Made by a program: the position numbers and the translations under genes
The notes under the pieces: model-generated
What the model was told of the DNA's origin: nothing
What the model saw: the letters and a program-made list of their open reading frames with translations, nothing else
Databases searched by the model: none
Shown: one piece after another, positions 1 to 3,648 of the stretch
How positions within the stretch are numbered: the first letter of the stretch is position 1
Layout: the number at the start of each line of letters is the position of its first letter
Source of the DNA: Thermoflexales bacterium
GTDB lineage: Bacteria; Chloroflexota; Anaerolineae; Fen-1058
Direction: 5' to 3'
Length of the DNA stretch: 5,487 nt
Assembly: GCA_030834835.1 (NCBI GenBank)
Contig: JAUQXD010001206.1
Location: 1-5,487, forward strand

Positions 1-1
1 C

Positions 2-112
2 ACGGCCGACCACATCGCAGACCGACTCGCCCTAGACTTGTTCCGCGAGGCCGCCGCCCAACCGCGAGCTTCGACCCTGAGTTTCTTGCACAGCGCGAGA
101 GCAGGAGCGTGA
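2..112 (+). CDS. C-terminal end of an unidentified protein (5' end outside window)
   Basis: The second frame is open from the window edge to a TGA at 110-112, giving about 36 residues that begin TADHIADRLALDLFREAAAQ. The composition is ordinary for a G+C-rich bacterial gene: helix-forming, rich in Ala, Leu and Arg. The other two plus frames are either blocked early or give Arg/Pro-rich nonsense. No motif lets me name the family. The G+C-rich base use resembles the minus-strand operon rather than the A+T-richer restriction-type gene that follows, so a composition boundary falls just after the stop. It could also be chance, since only 111 nt are visible. Confidence 0.4.
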   Translation, partial: TADHIADRLALDLFREAAAQPRASTLSFLHSARAGA

Positions 113-172
113 ACGTGTCGGTAATCATGCTACAGTGTCGATCATTGCATTCAATATGATACACACAACCAA

Positions 173-1441
173 TTGGCGAACGTTGACGGTGTGCCCCAGC
201 TCACACTTGTACTTGACGGCCAACAACGTCTCACGTCACTCCTTATTGGCCTGAAAGGCGTTTACACTGTCAAGAAGAAATACAAGCGTTATGATAACCC
301 TGATGCGTGGGTGAAACAAAAGCTTTATTTGGACTTGCTAAAAGACCCTAGGGTCGAGGAAGAAAATGGCGAACCCGGTCTCAGATATGGATTCCGCTTT
401 GCGGAAAAACCACCTAGAGATGATGCGCAACATTTCTGGTTCAAAGTAGGCCGTATTCTCGAATTTGATGACGAAGATCAATTCTACGAGTTTCGTGATG
501 CCGAACGAGAAAAGCTACTTGATGATGTGACAAAACACGGCATGGCTGTATTCGATCGAAATCTTGAAAGGTTGTATCGCTCCGTTTGGAAAGATGATTT
601 CATCTCGTACTACATTGAGCATGACCAAGATTACGATCGAGTTCTAGATATCTTCGTGCGTGCGAATGAAGGCGGCACAAAACTTAGCAAATCAGATTTG
701 CTGTTGTCCACATTGACCGCCAAGTGGGGCGAGGTGAATGCACGCGAAGAAATTTTCGGGTTTGTAAACCGCCTAAACAATGATTTGAGTCGCAGCAACA
801 ACCTCGATAAAGACTTCATTATGAAGTCGTGCTTGGTACTATGCGATCTTCCCGTTCAATACAAGGTTGAGAATTTCAACAACAAGAATTTGGATCTTAT
901 TCAGAAAAACTGGAAGAACATCAAGGCTGCGATCGAGAACGCCGTCAATCTCATCAATAGCTTTGGCATCGACCGCGACACATTGACAAGCGCCAACGCA
1001 CTTATCCCAATCGCCTACTATTTGTTCAAACGGCCCGGAACAGCACTGCTAGGCACTACACCGTTCGATGTGCGCAATGCTGCACGAATCCGGTCTTGGC
1101 TAGCGATGGCTTTGCTCAATAACTTGTTCGGCGGAACATCTGATAACCTCTTGAGAGATGCACGTACCGCACTAAATGATCACCGCTCCGAAGAGGACTA
1201 CCCTACTGAAGCAATCAATGAAAAAGCGGCAGCAACAGGCCGCACGTCATACTTCAACGAATATGCCATTGAGAACTTCTTGTCGATCACTTACGGTCGG
1301 CAAGTGACATTCCTAGCATTGTCTTTATTGTACGATGACAACAATTGGGGAATAAAGCCCTACCAGCAAGATCATATTTTTCCACGCGCACTATTCAAAC
1401 CCAAGGAGTTAGGCGCGGCAGGGCTCGATTCAGATCGATGA
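173..1441 (+). CDS. DUF262 / GmrSD-type restriction protein, N-truncated and ended by an internal TGA
   Basis: This is the main part of a modification-dependent restriction enzyme of the GmrSD type. In that family the DUF262 domain is a DndB/ParB-like nucleotide-using module and DUF1524 is the HNH nuclease. The DGQQRLTSL signature lies at residues 15-23 (family motif DGQQR), the second DUF262 motif FVRANEGGTKLS at 161-172, and the first HNH half, DHIFP, at 400-404. Family members usually have several tens of residues before DGQQR; here there are only 14. The sole start available is TTG at 173, with no Shine-Dalgarno in front, and the frame is closed by TAA at 122-124. The 3' end is a TGA after ...GLDSDR; the same frame continues at once with the rest of the HNH domain (1442-1702). 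Base use is A+T-richer than the minus-strand genes, suggesting transfer. Most likely a degraded gene. The family call is confident; function is doubtful. Confidence 0.82.
   Translation: MANVDGVPQLTLVLDGQQRLTSLLIGLKGVYTVKKKYKRYDNPDAWVKQKLYLDLLKDPRVEEENGEPGLRYGFRFAEKPPRDDAQHFWFKVGRILEFDDEDQFYEFRDAEREKLLDDVTKHGMAVFDRNLERLYRSVWKDDFISYYIEHDQDYDRVLDIFVRANEGGTKLSKSDLLLSTLTAKWGEVNAREEIFGFVNRLNNDLSRSNNLDKDFIMKSCLVLCDLPVQYKVENFNNKNLDLIQKNWKNIKAAIENAVNLINSFGIDRDTLTSANALIPIAYYLFKRPGTALLGTTPFDVRNAARIRSWLAMALLNNLFGGTSDNLLRDARTALNDHRSEEDYPTEAINEKAAATGRTSYFNEYAIENFLSITYGRQVTFLALSLLYDDNNWGIKPYQQDHIFPRALFKPKELGAAGLDSDR
1439..1441 (+). other. In-frame TGA that splits the DUF262-DUF1524 gene
   Basis: TGA sits in the reading frame of the gene and is followed directly by ATG in the same frame. 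Homology-like sequence runs on both sides: DHIFPRALF before it, and RYLELVNSVGNLELL after it, which is the usual continuation of DUF1524. Frame is kept and spacing looks normal, so a single-base nonsense change is the simplest explanation. A sequencing error or readthrough cannot be excluded. Confidence 0.75.
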
Positions 1442-1702
1442 ATGAGATATCTTGAGTTGGTCAATAGTGTTGGCAACCTTGAGTTATTAATGTCGAATGA
1501 AAACCAAGAGAAATCTGCTAAAGATTTTGAGAAGTGGCTCCAAACTCGCGATAAAAGCTTTAGAAAACGACATCTTATACCTGACGACGATCGTCTATTA
1601 CGATTCGAGCGCTTCGAGGATTTTATTAAAGCGCGCGAGAAATTGATCACTGAACGCTTAAGAGCATTGTTCCCCGCTACGAACGTCGAGGAAGAGGAAT
1701 AG
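1442..1702 (+). CDS. C-terminal HNH (DUF1524) piece of the same split gene
   Basis: These 86 residues are the distal part of the DUF1524 nuclease domain. NSVGNLELL at residues 8-16 and NENQEKS at 19-25 match the part of the domain that supplies the Asn and Lys after the DHIFP histidine. DFEKWLQTRDKSFRKRHLIP (28-47) and the charged tail are also typical of the family C-terminus. It starts with ATG directly after the TGA of the preceding piece, in the same frame, with no separate ribosome site. It is therefore better read as the end of one broken gene than as an independent protein. Termination-reinitiation could still yield a short separate product. Alone it lacks the catalytic histidine half, so nuclease activity would need readthrough or assembly of the two pieces. 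It ends in TAG, 44 nt before the terminator stem. Confidence 0.75.
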   Translation: MRYLELVNSVGNLELLMSNENQEKSAKDFEKWLQTRDKSFRKRHLIPDDDRLLRFERFEDFIKAREKLITERLRALFPATNVEEEE

Positions 1703-1746
1703 CAGCACTACACTCATTCCCCAGTGTGCACGCCCACCCATAGACG

Positions 1747-1781
1747 CAACAGACCGCTCTTGCGAGCGGCCTGTTGTTTTT
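1747..1781 (+). terminator. Rho-independent terminator after the restriction-type gene
   Basis: CAACAGACCGCTC (1747-1759) pairs with GAGCGGCCTGTTG (1764-1776) to give a 13-bp stem with one A-C mismatch and the loop TTGC. T5 follows at 1777-1781. This is a strong intrinsic terminator for rightward transcription. The minus strand has no T-run after the stem, so it is directional. It would end transcripts of the 173-1702 gene. Confidence 0.85.
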
Positions 1782-1830
1782 GCGCCGTGGCACTTAGTTC
1801 GTTATACTACCGAAGGCAGTGCCACGGCGC
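1782..1830. repeat. Perfect 13-bp inverted repeat with 23-nt spacer
   Basis: GCGCCGTGGCACT (1782-1794) is the exact reverse complement of AGTGCCACGGCGC (1818-1830). The spacer (1795-1817) contains a smaller TTCG/CGAA pair. The left arm abuts the terminator T-run. Neither strand has a T-run after the structure, so it is not a simple terminator. It may be a recombinase or attachment-type site, a protein-binding site, or an RNA hairpin in the leftward transcript. Confidence 0.65.
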
Positions 1831-1849
1831 TACGCTTACCACTAGTCAT
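1802..1849 (-). CDS. Possible 15-codon leader peptide or truncated gene start
   Basis: The ORF MTSGKRSAVALPSVV starts at ATG 1849-1847 and ends at TAA 1804-1802. It is preceded by a strong Shine-Dalgarno (1858-1868) and lies about 65 nt downstream of the predicted start of a near-consensus promoter. That combination of signals is better than expected for a random 15-codon frame. One arm and part of the loop of the 13-bp inverted repeat lie inside it, as in some leader or attenuator arrangements. Alternatively these are the first codons of a gene whose body was lost when the neighbouring restriction-type gene arrived. No homology can be judged at this length. Confidence 0.3.
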   Translation of the reverse strand: MTSGKRSAVALPSVV

Positions 1850-1857
1850 GGGCACCA

Positions 1858-1868
1858 CCTCCTCCTTT
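1858..1868 (-). promoter_or_regulatory. Strong ribosome binding site of the 15-codon ORF
   Basis: The minus strand reads AAAGGAGGAGG, with 8 nt between its end and the ATG at 1849. It is as strong as the sites in front of the two downstream redox genes, although it serves only a very short frame here. Confidence 0.5.
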
Positions 1869-1920
1869 CAAAGGATAGCAAGGAAAAAATGGGTTGGGGA
1901 TTTCCCCGATGATGACTGCA

Positions 1921-1949
1921 ATTATCCGTGGAACGCCCGCCGTTGTCAA
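1921..1949 (-). promoter_or_regulatory. Near-consensus sigma-70 promoter, leftward
   Basis: On the minus strand TTGACA (1949-1944) and GATAAT (1926-1921) are separated by exactly 17 nt. This is a perfect -35 and a 5 of 6 match at -10. Transcription would start near 1914 and run left through the 15-codon ORF and both hairpins, antisense to the restriction-type gene. GGGGATTTCCCC (1896-1907), with 5-bp arms, lies just after the predicted start and could be an operator. A T6 run on the minus strand (1889-1884) follows it. No protein gene of normal size lies downstream in the sense direction. Confidence 0.6.
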
Positions 1950-1978
1950 GGGCAAAAATGTACCGGGTTCCACACCGC

Positions 1979-2024
1979 CCGATCGATCCGCCAACGCCCA
2001 ACAGGCCACCACCGGATCGATCGG
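1979..2024. repeat. 12-bp inverted repeat downstream of the small-protein gene
   Basis: CCGATCGATCCG (1979-1990) is the exact reverse complement of CGGATCGATCGG (2013-2024); the spacer is 22 nt. It begins 12 nt after the stop of the last operon gene. No T-run follows directly on the minus strand (the nearest, T5, is about 21 nt away), so it is a poor intrinsic terminator. It may be a 3'-end stabilising hairpin of the operon mRNA or a protein-binding site. Confidence 0.5.
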
Positions 2025-2035
2025 ACAGTTGACGA

Positions 2036-2152
2036 TTACGATCGCTTGCTGTGATCGACCGCCTTCAAAATCTTCAAATTCAGCACGATGAATCGCCACA
2101 ACTGAAGCAACTTGTTGTTCATTCGGGCGCGTTCTTTGGGTGTGATTTCCAT
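2036..2152 (-). CDS. Small basic amphipathic protein, last gene of the SQR operon
   Basis: This is a 38-residue protein beginning MEITPKERARMNNKLLQLWR and ending in TAA. I do not recognise the family. A charged N-terminus (residues 1-13) leads into a mixed hydrophobic and basic stretch, LLQLWRFIVLNLKILKAV (15-32), then a basic tail HSKRS. The pattern suggests one amphipathic or interfacial helix. The start is well supported: GGAGG (2163-2159) sits 6 nt before the ATG and directly follows the TAG of the SQR gene, giving an 11-nt intergenic gap and probable translational coupling. Cotranscription with SQR suggests a small membrane-associated partner, anchor or assembly factor; that role is inference. 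A spurious ORF is unlikely given the tight spacing and clean ribosome site. Confidence 0.75.
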   Translation of the reverse strand: MEITPKERARMNNKLLQLWRFIVLNLKILKAVDHSKRS

Positions 2153-2158
2153 GTCGAG

Positions 2159-2163
2159 CCTCC
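2159..2163 (-). promoter_or_regulatory. Ribosome binding site of the 38-residue protein
   Basis: GGAGG on the minus strand, 6 nt before the ATG at 2152 and immediately after the upstream stop codon. It decides the start of a gene that is otherwise easy to miss. Confidence 0.75.
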
Positions 2164-3600
2164 CTATTCCGGAATGATTTTCCAGCCGATTTTGCCCTGC
2201 AACTTCCACATGAACGTCGAATGGATCATGCGTTTCATCCACGCGCCCGCCAGCCCCATCTCCATGTGCGTCACAAACATATCGCGGCCTTCCTCGTTGG
2301 GGAAGCGGCGCACATCGGGCACGACGGGATACACGACGATGACGGCCGCCGAACCGTCCCACAGCGAGTCGCCCATCGACGCGATGCAGGCCGCGAACAT
2401 CTCCGACATGCGCTCGTGGTGGGTCATGCGGCCCTGCTGGATCAGATCGATGATGTTCATGGCGATGATGCGGCCGATGATGCCGGACACCATACCGGTG
2501 CGCGGCGGCGCGGCGCTGATCGATAGATTCCTGGGGTTGACGTGCGGCTGCGAGATCGGTCCCGGCGGCGCAAAGGCGATGCCGCCCGCAAAGATGTTGC
2601 GATAGTTGGGGTTTTGGTAGACCGACGGCCACGCGTCGGGATTCTCGGCCAGCGTGGGATACGGCAAACCATAGATGCCATCCACCGTCACAAAGCCCAG
2701 CGGATTCACCACTTTACTGGAGACATCTTCGCCATCTTTGCCGATGTACTTCAACGGCATGCCCGTAAAACGTGGGATCAACATGGCATAGTCAAAGTCC
2801 GTCGCGCCGTCGTTTGCGGCAAAGTCTTGCCAGTGAACGCGCCCCGGCTCCACGCCAACCACGCCCTTCTGAATCTCCCCGTTGATGCCATATTCCTTGA
2901 ACACGGCGCGAATGAAGTCTTCGCTGGACACCACATTGCCGTGCTGCTTCACGTGCACGCCGCGCACGCCAAAATCGCCCAGCGCGCGCTCGTTGGTCAG
3001 GAAGGTCAAATCGGCTTTATCGCGCACGCCGCGCCGCACCAGGTCTTTGTGGACATTGGTCACATACTCAAACGCCGCGCCCTGACACGTCGCGCCGGGA
3101 TGTCCTGTGCCAATGACAATGCGCTGTCGCTCGCCCTTCTTCATCCGCTCGACCGCGCCCAGATATTGCTCGCGTGCTTGCAACGCATGACCGGAAGTAC
3201 AAATCGAGTAGGTATTCCCGTGATCGGGGCCGAGACCGGGTGTGGCGGCAAAATCCAACTGCGGGCCGGTGGCGACCACCAAGTAGTCATAGGGCACTTG
3301 CTTCGTACCGCCTGTGCCATCCTTCATCTCGACCACCACATATTGATCGTCGGGGTGAACCTCCGTGGCGCGACCGAGCACGAATTTGACGTGCATCCGA
3401 TCGTACACCGGCTTCAGCGGGAAGCGCGTTTTTTCGACATCCATGTGCCCCACGCCCACCCACACCAGCGACGGCACGAACAAAAACCGATCGGACTGGT
3501 TGATCATCGTGATGTCGTGCTGTTTGCCCAGCACACCCCCCAGATACATCGCGGCCGTGTGCCCGGCAAAGCCTGCTCCAATGATGACGACTTTAGCCAT
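2164..3600 (-). CDS. sqr: Sulfide:quinone oxidoreductase
   Basis: This 478-residue FAD enzyme oxidises sulfide to sulfane sulfur or polysulfide and passes electrons to membrane quinone. It acts as a peripheral membrane protein. The FAD-binding motif is GAGFAG (residues 8-13) and the second dinucleotide-fold motif is YLVVATGP (106-113). The three cysteines typical of SQR are present: Cys134 in YSICTSGHA, Cys172 in GATCQG and Cys405 in ACIASMGD. By family knowledge the last two form the catalytic pair around the flavin. PRTGM (366-370) matches the quinone-side region PKTGYM of SQRs. The C-terminus (about 454-478, ending IGWKIIPE) is amphipathic and suits membrane attachment. The start is the ATG at 3600-3598, which has GAGGAGGAG 7 nt upstream; an in-frame TTG at 3618 overlaps that site and is rejected. 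It lies 48 nt after the cytochrome b fusion and 11 nt before a small gene. Flavocytochrome c-type relatives are possible, but no heme c motif is present. SQR subtype not assigned. Confidence 0.9.
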   Translation of the reverse strand: MAKVVIIGAGFAGHTAAMYLGGVLGKQHDITMINQSDRFLFVPSLVWVGVGHMDVEKTRFPLKPVYDRMHVKFVLGRATEVHPDDQYVVVEMKDGTGGTKQVPYDYLVVATGPQLDFAATPGLGPDHGNTYSICTSGHALQAREQYLGAVERMKKGERQRIVIGTGHPGATCQGAAFEYVTNVHKDLVRRGVRDKADLTFLTNERALGDFGVRGVHVKQHGNVVSSEDFIRAVFKEYGINGEIQKGVVGVEPGRVHWQDFAANDGATDFDYAMLIPRFTGMPLKYIGKDGEDVSSKVVNPLGFVTVDGIYGLPYPTLAENPDAWPSVYQNPNYRNIFAGGIAFAPPGPISQPHVNPRNLSISAAPPRTGMVSGIIGRIIAMNIIDLIQQGRMTHHERMSEMFAACIASMGDSLWDGSAAVIVVYPVVPDVRRFPNEEGRDMFVTHMEMGLAGAWMKRMIHSTFMWKLQGKIGWKIIPE

Positions 3601-3607
3601 AGCAAAT

Positions 3608-3616
3608 CTCCTCCTC
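3608..3616 (-). promoter_or_regulatory. Ribosome binding site of sqr
   Basis: The minus strand reads GAGGAGGAG, 7 nt before the ATG at 3600. It selects this ATG over the upstream TTG, which would lie within the site. Confidence 0.8.
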
Positions 3617-3648
3617 AAGAGTATGGTGTGACAGGCGGCGAACAGTGT

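Larger units (their letters stand above)
1703..2035. other. Intergenic region, 333 nt, without a convincing protein gene
   Basis: The stretch lies between the converging restriction-type gene (plus strand) and the redox operon (minus strand). It holds a rightward terminator at 1747-1781, a 13-bp inverted repeat at 1782-1830, a possible 15-codon ORF at 1802-1849 with a ribosome site, a leftward promoter at 1921-1949 and a 12-bp inverted repeat at 1979-2024. Open frames of 60-85 codons exist on both strands, but their products are rich in Gly, Pro and Arg with no recognisable motif, and I do not call them. Confidence 0.6.

Noticed and set aside
132..160. TATGAT as a -10 box before the restriction-type gene
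   Set aside because: No acceptable -35 lies at the right distance. The sequence is merely A+T-rich near a probable junction.
1439..1444. UGA read as selenocysteine, or an altered genetic code
   Set aside because: DUF1524 proteins are not known selenoproteins and no obvious stem-loop follows. The other genes use TGG for tryptophan and end in TAG or TAA, which gives no support for recoding.
1780..1808. Possible rightward promoter with TATACT as -10
   Set aside because: The -35 match is only 3 of 6, it lies within the inverted repeat, and no rightward gene follows.
1842..2099. 85-codon minus-strand open frame in the intergenic region
   Set aside because: It has no motif and no ribosome site of its own, it overlaps the small-protein gene in another frame, and it covers the promoter and repeat elements.
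2153..2632. Minus-strand extension upstream of the 38-residue protein in the same frame
   Set aside because: The upstream part is Arg/His-rich nonsense in another frame of sqr. The ATG at 2152 has its own GGAGG and is the likely start.
3601..3618. Upstream TTG start for sqr adding six residues (MRRRFA)
   Set aside because: Those codons are the Shine-Dalgarno of the ATG at 3600, and the FAD motif sits at the usual distance from that ATG.
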